Source: Ampullaceana balthica
Taxonomy: Eukaryota; Mollusca; Gastropoda; Lymnaeidae
NCBI GenBank assembly: GCA_944989445.1
Contig: CALYLW010001097.1
Span: 62,001 to 126,000 of the forward strand
Direction of reading: 5' to 3'
Length of the DNA stretch: 64,000 nt
Part shown: one piece after another, positions 1-15,600 of the stretch
Numbering within the stretch: the stretch's first letter is position 1
Layout of the letters: the number at the start of each line of letters is the position of its first letter
The notes under the pieces: generated by a model
Seen by the model: the letters and a program-made list of their open reading frames with translations, nothing else
Told to the model about the DNA's origin: nothing
The model's database searches: none
Made by a program: the position numbers and the translations under genes

Positions 1-801
1 TGCAAGGCGGGCGTGATAACCACTACACTACGAATCACATGTTATTCTGTGAAGGAACAACGCAAGTTACCGCAAGAAAAATTGTTCCCCCCCCCCATTT
101 TTTGCTTTTCATCCCTCTACGCTTGCCAACAGTGATCGGTCGACCCCAGCGAGGGTCATTCGTCAAGCTCATTTGCACATACTGGCTTTGGTGAAATATA
201 TATAGATAGTTCTGGACGTTATATATCTATGACAACTGAGACTGGTTCAGTTAAAAATTATATTATATATCTGGTAATCAGAGTATTTAATGTCCAGGTA
301 TAGTAAACTTTTTTTGTAATTGAAACATATAGGCCTAATTACTTTTAAAAAATACTTCTATTTCAAATTTTATTTTAAAAAAAAATTCTAGCATGAAAAT
401 TTGAAATTTAGTAACCTAAATGTGACAAAGTCAATGTGAAATATATTCAATATTATTTATGTCTATATACCATTATCAGTCTTTATGTTTTTGATAAAGA
501 TCTTAAAAAATCGATATGATTTTAAAAATGTGACCCAAGGTCCTAAAGTTACTAAACTAGAAGTTAATTGCAAATGTAATTGAAAACAGTGTCCATATGC
601 ATAGAGTACTAATAGCAAATTCGAACGTCCAAATAATTTTTTTTTAAAAATTTAATAATGAAAAGGATAGCTGAAAACAAGAGAGAAAAAGTCCCATTTG
701 ATTGTACCATGGGAAACCATAATTCTGAAAACTCAGGAGAAATGCATTTTTTCATGTTTGACAAATTGCTTGTATATCCTGTTTGCTTTTTTTTCCTTCA
801 G
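1..801. other. AT-rich sequence upstream of the first recognised PSMB5 exon
   Basis: No exon with a convincing proteasome N-terminus could be recognised here, so the start codon of PSMB5 lies in a short exon I cannot identify or outside the window. Around 131-157 there is a small palindromic motif (GACCCCAGCGAGGGTC) that recurs in similar form near 44556, which marks it as part of a dispersed repeat. A frame open from 658 runs into the first exon, but most of it is probably intron because it has no family similarity and a good acceptor follows at 800-801. Confidence 0.5.
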
Positions 802-3899
<3,098 letters not shown>

Positions 3900-4000
3900 T
3901 TTACCTATGTTCTTTTTGTTTTTTTGTGACGTCAACGTCAATGAAGATGATGATCGTGGAGTACATTGAAAGTTGCTTGTGCAAAATGATTGAAAATTAA

Positions 4001-4027
4001 AATAAACTTTGTTCTATTTTGAATAAA
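4001..4027 (+). terminator. Polyadenylation signals of PSMB5
   Basis: Two AATAAA hexamers lie 102 and 123 bases after the PSMB5 stop, at 4001-4006 and 4022-4027. Either would give a short 3-prime UTR. Nothing gene-like follows until the convergent ankyrin gene. Confidence 0.65.
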
Positions 4028-4029
4028 AC

Positions 4030-5103
4030 TAATTTGATAAAATTAAAAAACCCAGATATTTTTTGTTTTTATATTTTTTTATTAAAAGATTATGCTTTTT
4101 TTGAAGAAGCAAAACATGACACAAGATTGACTAATCCTCAGATCAGCATAGAGCACAATCACTAAGGACGTGCTACTAAGTAGATACATCAGTTCAATAA
4201 TTCAGTCAATTATTACAGTAAAAATTTATTTTATGGCTCTTTTAATTCCTTAATAATTGTGACTTTTACTGTAAATAACACGTTATTCTGAGCCCTAAGC
4301 CAGTCCATTTTCAAGCAGAACCTTTTGGACAGAAAAAAAGCCAAATATGTGCGTAAAGCCATTAAATAATATGCTACTTAAGTTTAATTAGGCATGCAGG
4401 TCAATAACAGATAGAATGCAAATAACACAATTCAATTTACATAGTATCTTAAAAACTATTTTCACTTTTACTTGTAGTCTTACTTCATTTTTAATACTGG
4501 ATTTTATATGACAGTGGTTATGTCATTATATGGTAAAAAATTGCTCTCTATAATGCAGATAGTACTACTACCAGTAACTTGGTCATCTACAATTACAATT
4601 TTTATATGAACCAAAGATAAATAATACAAATCTACTTTGCTCAAAAGCTGACTTATTTTATTAATACCCTGAAATATTAACCTTTTGAAAATTTGCCTTT
4701 TGTCAACAAACAAATTTTCTCACTCAGTTGAAATGTAAACTGATAAGACATCTGTCATTATTCCTTACAATCTAAAACAGTGCATTATGTAACCATGGTT
4801 ACAGTAAGTAATACCCAAGTCCGGTTAAGTTCATAATTAAATTTTATGAAGAAATGGTTTTAAATATACACAACAAGGTACATGTTTACATTAATTTTTT
4901 TTTACAATCATTCGAGATCTAATTATCACATAATATCAGATTATACCAATTATATATTTTCATTGATTATTATTAGGCCATAGGGAAATTTTTAACTGAA
5001 GGCTTAAATAAATTGAACAGCCTAGAGCTGTAACAAAAAAACGGCAATCACAATCCTAATTGACGGCTGGGACATGAAATGGCTAGAAATTTCTAGAAAT
5101 GCT
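4030..5103. other. Intergenic AT-rich sequence between convergent genes
   Basis: I see no exon, RNA gene or clear element here. A frame open on the - strand at 4504-4713 has no recognisable similarity and no splice context. Confidence 0.4.
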
Positions 5104-5418
5104 AAAAAAAATGATTTTAAAAAACCACGGACTAAAAAGAAGAAAATAATTTAAAACTTATAAGTTGAAGTACTTTCATTTAATATGACTAAAAACGTGG
5201 GGCGGGCGCTTATGAGGTTTACATATGCGGTTCACTCATTCTCTCGCGTATAGATCTCTCTTTTGCCTTCTAAATTAGAAATCTTTAATTTTTATACCAA
5301 ACACCCGCCCCATGTTTTTAGTCATATTAAATTAAAGTACTTGAACTTATAAGTTTTAAATTATTTTCTTCTTTTTAGTCCGCTAATAAAAGCGTGGTTT
5401 TTTAGAATCATTTTTTTA
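5104..5418. repeat. Large fold-back (inverted repeat) element, MITE-like
   Basis: A left arm of about 105 bp (5104-5209) and a right arm of about 115 bp (5302-5418) are near-perfect reverse complements around a 90-bp spacer. Shared motifs include AACTTATAAGTT, GACTAAAAA and GGGGCGGG. The right arm recurs at about 46235-46345, so this is a dispersed family. A diverged extra half-copy follows at 5419-5535. It sits between the two convergent genes. Confidence 0.8.
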
Positions 5419-5599
5419 CCTTTATTTATTTTATTCTTTTTAGTCCACTAATAAAAACTTGTTTTTTAACAATATTTTTTTACCTCTATTTATTTTACCA
5501 TACACCTCACAAGCGCCCACCCAACGTTTTAAAAACATTGTGATGTGGTCACGGGGGGAACTCACGGATGTCAACAAAAGCCGACGGTACAGATGCTTT

Positions 5600-5815
5600 T
5601 ATATAGACTATAGATAAACTAAAAAGTTCAATAATTTAATAACGGTACATTCGATCGATCTGAAATTTTAAAACAATGCATTGTCATCCAAGATCTATCT
5701 GTGGTAAAAATTTTCAGATCTCTAGGACCATCAGAAGTGGTTCAATTTTATGTTGGCAGATTTGAAAAAATCTTGGACAAACCAACAAACAATGCCACAG
5801 GAACGAAAGGGAGTT
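5600..5815 (+). mobile_element. Helitron-like or related dispersed repeat fragment
   Basis: The segment around GGTACATTCGATCGATCTGA and the following AAATTTTCAGATC-type motif match segments at 1740-1800 and, in reverse, 44990-45050. Termini are not visible. Confidence 0.5.
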
Positions 5816-6101
5816 AATAAAAACAACACAAATGATAGCAATGTTTGACAGTGGAGAATCTGTTGTAGTTTCTTCACTTGAAATGTTTTTTCACTTTTTT
5901 TTTACACAGCTAACAGTCATGTACACATCTGGTATAGAATTGCTATCTGGTACATCAAATATAAATGACACATGAAACATAATGTTATAAACAGTCTAAA
6001 AAGATTATTTACAATTTAAAAAAGAAGTCATTTATAAAAATTAAATAAAACGAGAAACCATCTGTCAACAAAACTTATTTCGGAGATCATTATTAGAGTT
6101 A

Positions 6102-6617
6102 TCACTGCATGCAACAGGAAGTAGATTTTCTCATTTCTTTTTCATCCAGTAAATCTCTTGAGTCTCCAACATCATCCTCAAAATCAAAATCATCCTCACT
6201 GTCCCGCGGTGCATCCATGGGGACTGGGAGATAATCCTTCCTCATGCCATCCATGTTGAGCTTGTGGTTAGACCTTTTAGTCAATCTGGACTTTACAGCG
6301 TCTGGAAAGTTGGCCAAGTGAGCCGCAAGGCCCGGCTTCACAGGCTGAAGTTTGTGAAGTTTGGTATCTGAAACTGACTTGTACTTGTGAGCCTTGGCCA
6401 GCGGGCTGCCAGGGTGTGGCGACTCGTTGATGGCCAGGGCGGGGCCGGGCAAACCCGCCAGGTGGTGTCCAGTGTTCATGTGACTGATCATTTCTTCCAG
6501 TCCCCGGTGAGACAGGTAGCCGTGATTCTCAGCGTGAGCGCATGTGTTCAGGTAATAGTCGATGATGGGGATGGGCAGGGGTACACTCCACGGGTCAGGC
6601 TCTGGTTCACTGAAGTC
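6102..6617 (-). CDS. Ankyrin gene terminal exon: disordered tail and CCMQ end
   Basis: The acceptor reads TGACTGCCAG before GACTTCAGTG. It codes residues 507-677: a [15 protein letters not shown] start, a glycine-proline-rich middle, a basic stretch, an acidic cluster and the final STSCCMQ. The stop is TGA. Adjacent cysteines could allow lipid modification. Confidence 0.88.
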   Translation of the reverse strand, partial: DFSEPEPDPWSVPLPIPIIDYYLNTCAHAENHGYLSHRGLEEMISHMNTGHHLAGLPGPALAINESPHPGSPLAKAHKYKSVSDTKLHKLQPVKPGLAAHLANFPDAVKSRLTKRSNHKLNMDGMRKDYLPVPMDAPRDSEDDFDFEDDVGDSRDLLDEKEMRKSTSCCMQ

Positions 6618-9600
6618 CTGGCAGTCAGCAGATTTGACAGAAAGACAAAATATGGTGAAACGTGAAAATAGACCAAATAGAAACACTTCATTTTACTTTC
6701 TTCATATACAATAAATTATCCTAATTTCTTCTATTTTAGTATTTATATAGAAGTAACATTTGAAACCAATAGTTGTTAATCTCATTATTACTTTAACCCC
6801 CCCAAAAAACAACATCAACCAATAATAACAACAAAAAAAAACAAGGAAAAATCCTCGTAGTTTGCTAAGGGGAACATTTTTTGTTGTTTTGTTAAAATGC
6901 ATCTTACTATCATTAAGCATATTTCTAAATGTTAAAAAGCGATTGCTGATTAGCTGAATTTTATCATAGTTTATTTTTACAGAAAAAGACTTGTGTAAAA
7001 GAAAGTTTACATCGCTCTGGTATTTATTTATTTTGCCTGCATTTTCAGTTTTTGCTAAAGTGATGGAAACTTGATAAGCTTATTTCAGAATCTATACAAA
7101 TAAAAGGCAAAGACCTCACTGACTGACTGACTCATTTATAATTCTCCAACTTCCCGTGTAGGTAGAAGCATGAAATTTTTGGACGTCAATTTGAGCTATA
7201 TAAAAACTGACTCGTCACTAATTCCCAAAATTGCCCGTGTAGGTAAGAGCGTGAAACTTTGGGAAATTGTTGAGTACACTCTCTAGACAATAATTGGCGA
7301 AAAATAATTTTGAAACTCCCACTCATGGGGGACCGGGGGCCCAAATGTAATTTTTTCCTAATATAAAAACTGACTTATCACTAATTCTCCAACTTCCTGT
7401 GTAAGTAGAAGCATGAAACTTTGGGAAGGTGTTGAGTTCACTCCCACGACGATAATTGGTGAAAATGAATTTTAAAATTCTCAGTCATAGGGGGCTGGGG
7501 GACCAAATGTAGTTTTTTCCTAATATGAGCTATATAAAACAGACTCATCATTAAATCTCCAACTTCCCGTGTAGGTAGGAGCATGAAACTTTGGGAAGTT
7601 GTTGACTACCCTCCCAAAATGGTAACAGGTGAAAAAATATTTAAAATATCACTCACTGGGGGCCGGGGGCCCGATTGTAGTTTTTTTCTAATATAAAACT
7701 GACTCATCACTATTTCTCAAACATACGTGTAAGTAGAAGCATGAAACTTTGGGATGTTGTTGAGTACCCTCCCGCAATGGTAACAGGCAAAAAAGAATTA
7801 TTAAATTATCACTCACTAGGGGGCCGGGGGCCCAAATGTAGGTTTTTTCCTAATATGAGCTATATGAAACAGACTCATCATTAAATCTCCAACTTCCCAT
7901 GTAGGTAGGAGTATGAAACTTTGGGAAGTTGTTAACAATGGTAACAAACGAAAAAATTGCTTAAATTATCCACTTGATAGGATCACGGGAAGTGTGTCAT
8001 TTTTTACTTTTTGTTTTTCCGCTGGACCACGACAGACAGACAGACAAGATGGTGAAGTTAATATATTTAGTACATATATGCATCATTATCCAGATTGAAA
8101 TCAATTGGTGTTTTGAATTGGTGTTACACGGGTTCTCAACGCTAACTGAAATCCTAATTTACCACTGCAAAGCGCGGGTATTTTGCTAGTCTCTCTATAC
8201 ATCAAATGCTTTTTTGACTCATTTATTCTGTCTGCTGTGATTTTAACTTTTAACAGATATTTTTCATGTAGGAATGGCTGTCTACCCCAGGAAACAATGT
8301 CTCAAATGGCCAACAAACCCATTCCATCTTTTATATACATTCTACATACAGCTGCTGACAACTTTAGGCACATTCTAAAAGACAACCCAAAGATTGCAAT
8401 GATGCTACTGCAACATTGAGTAACACATCTTTATACTTAAGAAAATATCTTCACATAACATCTCCAACAAGATGTTTTTTGTGTGTATACGTTAAGTACT
8501 AAAAAGGTCCCAGGCAAAAAGAACACATCAGCAACCATGTCTTGGCCCCACACACTGCACACTGTCAACTATAACACTATCCCACCAACCTGCAAGTATT
8601 GATATTGAAGAAGTTCATTCATCAATTCTTGGCCTCGTCTGTCTTTGAATGCCAATGGTGATCTGTTATCCTAGACAAAACCAGTAGTAGAAGTGGATTA
8701 TGTAATGGTAGAAACTGATGCTGAGAACTGATTATTATTATGAAATATAAGAATGGATTGTGTCATGTTGGTAACTTATTATAAGACAGTAGTTTAGGAA
8801 CTTTAAGAATTGCTTTGGTGTCATTAAATGAAGCCGTTACCTTTGTCTCCAATACTTCCACTGATAGAAAACTGAAAACAGAAAAAAAGAGTTATCTCAC
8901 CTTATCCATGGTAAATTCTGAGGCTCCATAGTCAAGAAGAAGACTGACTAATTCTTTGCCATCCTCCAAACCGTATGCATAGTGTAGAGCTGTGCGGAAA
9001 TACTGGGAATACAGACAACAGTTTTGACCTGACCAACTGATCCACAGGTGAAATAGGTGCAGGATCAATAATGGCAATGAGGCTTGGGAGATTTGGGATG
9101 AGGGCAGGGAAGGGTAGAATGAAGGGTAAAGTGAAGCTGGGATAGATGACATGGGATGTCAGGATGGAGGACTTGGGATGGAGGACATGGGAAGCTGGGA
9201 TATATGACATGGGATATCGGGATGGAGGACATGGGATGTTGGGATGGAGGACATTGGATGTCAGGATAGATGACATTGGATGTCAGGATAGATGACATGG
9301 GATGTCAGGATGGAGGACATAGGATGTCAGGATGGAGGACATGGGAAGCTGGGATAGATGACATAAGATGTTGAGATAGATGACATGGGATGATGGGATG
9401 GAGGACATGGGAACCTGGGATAGATGACATGGGATGTCAAGATGGAGGACATGGGAAGCTGGGATAGATGACATGACATAATTACAGGTTATGTATTAAA
9501 AATAAAATTGAATGAAGGTTCAAGGATATAACATTAAAATGTATCTCTAAAAAAAGATACTCATTTCCTGTAGTATATTACTTCCTGAAAAGATAAGTGT

Positions 9601-12600
9601 ATTTTAAATTTGATACCAATACTAAGCAATTATTTCTATGGAGTGAACACTAATCTAAAAGGCTTATTAAGATACCAGACACACTTGACACTTCTTTCTT
9701 GCAACCTCAGAACAGCCTCCCTTGTTTACATTGACTGGAACAGAAGCACTCAGTCACCTCCGTTAATGTTTACCAATAAACTAAAAATTTTCCTATTGAA
9801 GAATGTGTCCGACCTGATCTCTGATTGAGTCCAGCCTCTGTTTCCTTTGATACACTAATGTCTCGGCCAACAGCTGGGTGACCCCAACACTTCCCCTGAG
9901 CACAGCTTTGTGCAGAAGTGGTTGACCATCTCCCTGTGACAGATCAGAAGATAATCAGTTAAGTCAGGGTCGGCTGAAATATCCAAGCCATATCAAGCAA
10001 GTCAGATATAGGAAAATATTTACACACTGAAATTGTAAGACGACTTTAATTAAAATGTTTAAAAACTTGTCAAAGTAGAACCAAGATAATTACATGATTA
10101 CAGAACAAGGACAATTCAGTCACACAACTGGCTGATGGCAGCAACCCAATAACCTTTCTCTCCTTTCCATTATTTATTGGCTAGCTTCACTGCAGTACTC
10201 AACCAAAACACTTTCAATGTTTTTACTTTATATTTTCTAGAATAGATCCAGTGAATTTACAATGTCACAAAACTAATCTGGTTACATGGTACACAACTCT
10301 GTCATCAAGGTGGGGGACAACTCTCAGAGAGAGATAACATCTACTAAAGATGAATACCATCTACCAAAGTGGGATAACGTCTCCTAAAGAGGAATACCAT
10401 CTTCCAAAGTGGGATTTCAACTCCAAATGGGATAACATTTCCTAAAGTGGGACATCTCCAGAGACAGATTTCGTCATCGTTACACTCACTGGTTTCCTGC
10501 TGTCTGCTAGGCAGGGGTCAAGGCTATGGTCATCAGGATGCCTGAAATAAATAATGCGGCGGACGGTTTCTTCATCACTCTCATCCACGGCCTTGTGCAG
10601 TGCATTCATTTGTTCCTGAAATAAGATTTGTAGGTCAATATCAGGTCCTAGTGACTGTAGAAAACAAGAGGATGTGAGTAGAGTAGTCTTATTTTGCTGA
10701 GTTCATTTTCAGTACTTTAACAGACAACATTGATGACATTCTCATTTATGGATTATTATTTTTAAAAACATATTTAGAACAATGTTGTAAATTTTTTTGT
10801 ACAAGATTTTAATAATAATAATAATAAATTGATAATTTATATGGCCCCAGTAAGAAACTGGGCACACAGTGCTTCACACAAAAATAACATACATGTAAGT
10901 ATCAATGCATTCAGTGTGAAACATTCACATCCTAACTACAACATAGAGTGATTGTATGGTACAAACAAATAGTAACTTTTATTATAATTATCAATGCATT
11001 CAATGAGAAACATTCATATCTTATCAACCACTTAAATGACAGTATGGTACACATAAGCTATGTTTATCGTTAGATGAAATGTTGTTTAATTGATTTTGAA
11101 AGTAAAGTTTGAAAAAATGTGTCTTAAGTGCAGTCTTGAAAGCCTTAGTAGTAAGACTACTGCGAATGTGTAATGGTAGAAAGACCATTCACCGATTTAA
11201 AATCAGATGCCTCATTGTCTTCAAACCAGCTTAATTTATTTAATTATTACCTTACAGACAGGTCTAGAATACAATAGTAACTAGATATACAGGTTTAGTT
11301 TACAATAATTTACCTACAGATAGGTCTAGTTTGTTGTTACCTGATAAAGAGACAGGTATCTGTAGAATGTATCAGCAGCATCTTCATTGTTACTGTTGAT
11401 GTTCTGTGTGAAAAAAAGAAAAACTTAACGGCAAGATTTAGAGGTAATTTAAACATTGGACTGGTTTAACTAGAGCAGTGCTTCTCAAACTTTTTAGTAT
11501 GGCGGACCGGCAGGAATTTTTCCATAGCTCCAGGGACCGGTTCACTATTTTCCCTGTACTGACATGGTATTAAAATGTAATTATTTTATTTTATTTGTTT
11601 CATTTTATGTGCTTATTGCTAATAATTGACACATTCTTTAGGGTTAATATTAATGGTTGCAAACGGAAGAATATAATTACTTTTTTCTGTCCTTTCTTGA
11701 TAACTTCTGCGGACCGGCGGCTGATGGCCCACCGACCGGCACCGGTCCGCGGACCAACACTTTGAGAAGCACTGAACTAGAGGATTAACAAGTTAGGGCT
11801 GGGTGAATGTATTGTTTACATAGACTCACCTGTGAAGCTGGGTGAATGTATTGTTTACATAGACTCACCTGTAAAGCTGGGTGAATGTATTGTTTACATA
11901 GACTCACCTGTAAAGCTGGGTGAATGTATTGTTTACATAGACTCACCTGTAAAGCTGTGGGGATGTATTGTTTACCTGAAATCACCTGTAAAGCTATGGG
12001 GATGTATTGTTTACCTGAACTCACCTGTAAAGCTGTGGGCATGTATTGTTTACATAGACTCACCTGTAAAGCTGTGGGGATGTATTGTTTACCTGAAATC
12101 ACCTGTAAAGCTGTGGGGACGTATTGTTTACCTGAACTCACCTGTAAAGCTCTGGGCATGTATTGTTTACCTGAACTCACCTGTAAAGCAGCAGGAATGT
12201 ATTGATAACCCTGTAAGACCAAGATCTGCCGACTCAGCCCCTCTTCTTGGTACACCCACCTGACCACAGCCTGGAAGAATGTGTGTGGCAAGTGTCAAAA
12301 CATTCAATTTTGTCAAACCTCAACTAATGTTATCTTACATGGCTAAAATTATGAATAGCAATGTGACAGATAGTCATTGCTAGTCATTTATAATATTACG
12401 AGAACTTTGTATGAAAAATTATTTTAGGATTTTTTTAAAGCAGTAACTTAAATTACATAAATTTAATATACATGTATGAGAAGAAAAACTTTGATTTGCC
12501 CCAGATTATTTCAACCCCCTTGCCGTATCACAACCGTTTTATCCCAACCTCTGACATACTTACAGCATCTATGGCTTTCACCATCCACGTGCATTGCATA

Positions 12601-15600
12601 TCTACTGCCATCTCGCGAGGGCACTTGTTCTCCTGTTGGCATCAATGTGTATCTTTTAAATGTATGACACTTAACTCCTTATTTTATCAGGCAAGTACAA
12701 TAGTAAAACAGATCTCATAGGAACACAGAACATATTCTGATTTTTCACATGCCCCACAGTAATTACCACAACACATTACCACTGACCACTGTTTTGTGTA
12801 CAGATCAATTAACTAAAAAAATAAAAATAAAATAAAATGACCTCAATTCTCTGGGTGACCAGGTAAGGTGAACTTTTGCTGAGTATGTAGTCCACCAGCT
12901 GTTCCCCGACACACTTCTCAATGCAGTGAAACAAAACATTGCGACCCTGAAAACATGAGACGGCCATTATGGATGTTATTTTTATCACATCTTAAGTTTT
13001 AGAGCTAAAATTAACCATAATACATCAGATCCGCCCCTTTTTAATATTATTACCCTGGGAGCGTTCCTACTTTACTCGGACCGCCAGTTCTATCTGTTAA
13101 TTCCTGTTGTAGAGCAAACATTTAACAATGCCATCCAGGATGATGTCTTCACAAATCGAAATTTGAACCCCAAAATTGAAAACAAAGTTTGGTAAAAGTC
13201 TTTCACCTGATTAGAAACTGGAAGTTGACAAAAGAATAATGTTACCATGACAACCACATTAACTAATATCTCCATGACAACCAAAAGTCAACTGACCTTG
13301 TAGAAGAGACAATCCACCCTGACAGGGGCCACAGGAATAATGGCTTTCAGCAAAGATGTAGAAATGACTGGACGGTGTTCCAATGCGGAGAAAAACAGTG
13401 GAATGTCTATCTGTAAAAGTATATATAGTGAATTATTTTTTTTTATAAACAGCTCTTCCTCAACTAGAAATCCAAATAATTCATCTTGTTTAACATGCTT
13501 ATTATTAAAATATGAAATGATGTTAAAATAAAATAAAATCATGATCATTAAAAAAAATTAATTGTAGCTTGGAGATTTGATGATAAATTTATTTTTTATA
13601 ACAACATAAATATTACATCAACTAATTTATATCACAGAAAACTGAAGCATAAAAAACTTTGTTAAATTAAGGCAATGAATGTTTGACATTAGAGTCTATG
13701 AGGCCGATTGTTGTGCTGGATCTTTGAAGTCTTGAAGACATCATTTGAAGAACACAATGTGAAATAAACATAAAAAAGAAATGCCCACATTGAAATGGGT
13801 GTTTAGAAGATTAAAGACTTTATTTCAATTCATTATTCAACTGGTAAATCTATACACCTTAATTGGAAAAAAAAAGAGTTAAAAGGTTACTTTTGTAGAA
13901 TAAAAAAACACAAAATAGTGACATAGAGAATTCTATTATTTTTAAAGAAAAAAATTTAATGTTACATTATATAATAAACCATTGAAAGGAAGATAACTTT
14001 CTGTTGAGAAATGGCACCATACCTCATCATCTCCCTTGAGTGTTATATCTACTCGAGCTCCTCTGTCCAGCAAAGTGTGGGCTAGGTCAGTATTACCTTG
14101 AACTAAGGCATAAAATATAGGAGTCTTGCCCCTGTCTCCCTGTATATTGGTCAGAAAATTAAACAGAGGAGAATCAAGAATCAAGTAACAGAGAAAATAA
14201 TTCAACATTTTAATCCAGCCAGATTTTCAATCAAGTCAATGATGCTGATTATCTAATTCTTAGAAACATTCTAAAGCAAGTACACTACAATATACTCAAA
14301 AGTGATTAAGAGTGCATATATCCAGTTCAAAAAGTTTATAAACTTCCATATGTCATCATTATGATGATTTGAAACTAGAGACATTAGTAATCTCATAAGT
14401 TAATACAGTCAAACATTGAAATTTACAGAATAAAGTCTTCACACAGAGGATAGAAATTTGACTAAGACAGCAAATTAAATCTTGATATTTGGCGTGCAGT
14501 CCAGAAGTAGAGAAACGTGCTGGCAAGTCTCACCATGTTCCTAAAGTTGACGTTAATCTTAAGTTTGAGCCTCAGCATCCGCCTGACAATCTGTGTGTCA
14601 CCGGCCAGAACACTGTGAGCAAACTCCTGAAGAAAATATGAGCAGACGTGAACAGAAAATGGTACACAGATTCATGGACTTGTCACACCAGACATCATAA
14701 AAACTGGGAGTTGTAACACTTTGTTTCAAATAAGCTTAACTAATTTCAAATAGTTTTCAATTATCGATTCAAATTGTTTTTGTACTTTGAAAACATTTTT
14801 CAACATTTTAGGTGCTAAATAATACTACTGAACCTCATCATGCAAGGAAGGCTTAGTTGATGTTCTGTTTAATGCTGTTACAGCTGGTAAGTCTGATAAG
14901 CTAAGATTTCAGTGGGGCATTAATTTAATATAAGGGTACTTACCATAGATGACCGGATGCCGCTGACCACTCGGATGATGTTTTCAGTGCCCATCTCTAG
15001 TGCCAACTGCAACAAGGTTTGACCATTCTGAAATGTACACAGCCCCTCTGTTCTTATACAAAGCCTCTCTGTTCTTATACACATCCCCTCTGTTCTTATA
15101 CACAGCCCCTCTGTTCTTATACGCAGTCTCTCTGTTCTTATACACAGCCTCTCTGTTCTTATACACAACCTCTCTGTTCTTATACACAACCTCTCTGTTC
15201 TTATACACAGCCACTCTGTTATTATACACAGCCGCGCTGTTCTTATACACATCCGCTCTGTTCTTATACACAGCCTCTCTGTTCTTATACACAACCTCTC
15301 TGTTCTTATACACAACCTCTCTGTTCTTATACACAGCCACTCTGTTATTATACACAGCCGCGCTGTTCTTATACACAGCCGCTCTGTTCTTATACACAGC
15401 CGCTCTGTTCTTATACACAGCCGCACTGTTCTTATACACATCCGCTCTGTTCTTATACACAGCCGCTCTGTTCTTATACACAACCACTCTGTTCTTATAC
15501 ACAACCACTCTGTTCTTATACACAACCACTCTGTTCTTATACACAACCACTCTGTTCTTATACACAACCACTCTGTTCTTACTGGGGGTGGTCAAAAGTA

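Noticed and set aside
658..801. ATG at 658 as PSMB5 start
   Set aside because: The frame runs into the exon, but a T-rich acceptor ends at 801 and the residues before it do not resemble a beta-5 propeptide.
6387..6665. 92-codon frame on + strand
   Set aside because: Shadow of the terminal ankyrin exon on the - strand.
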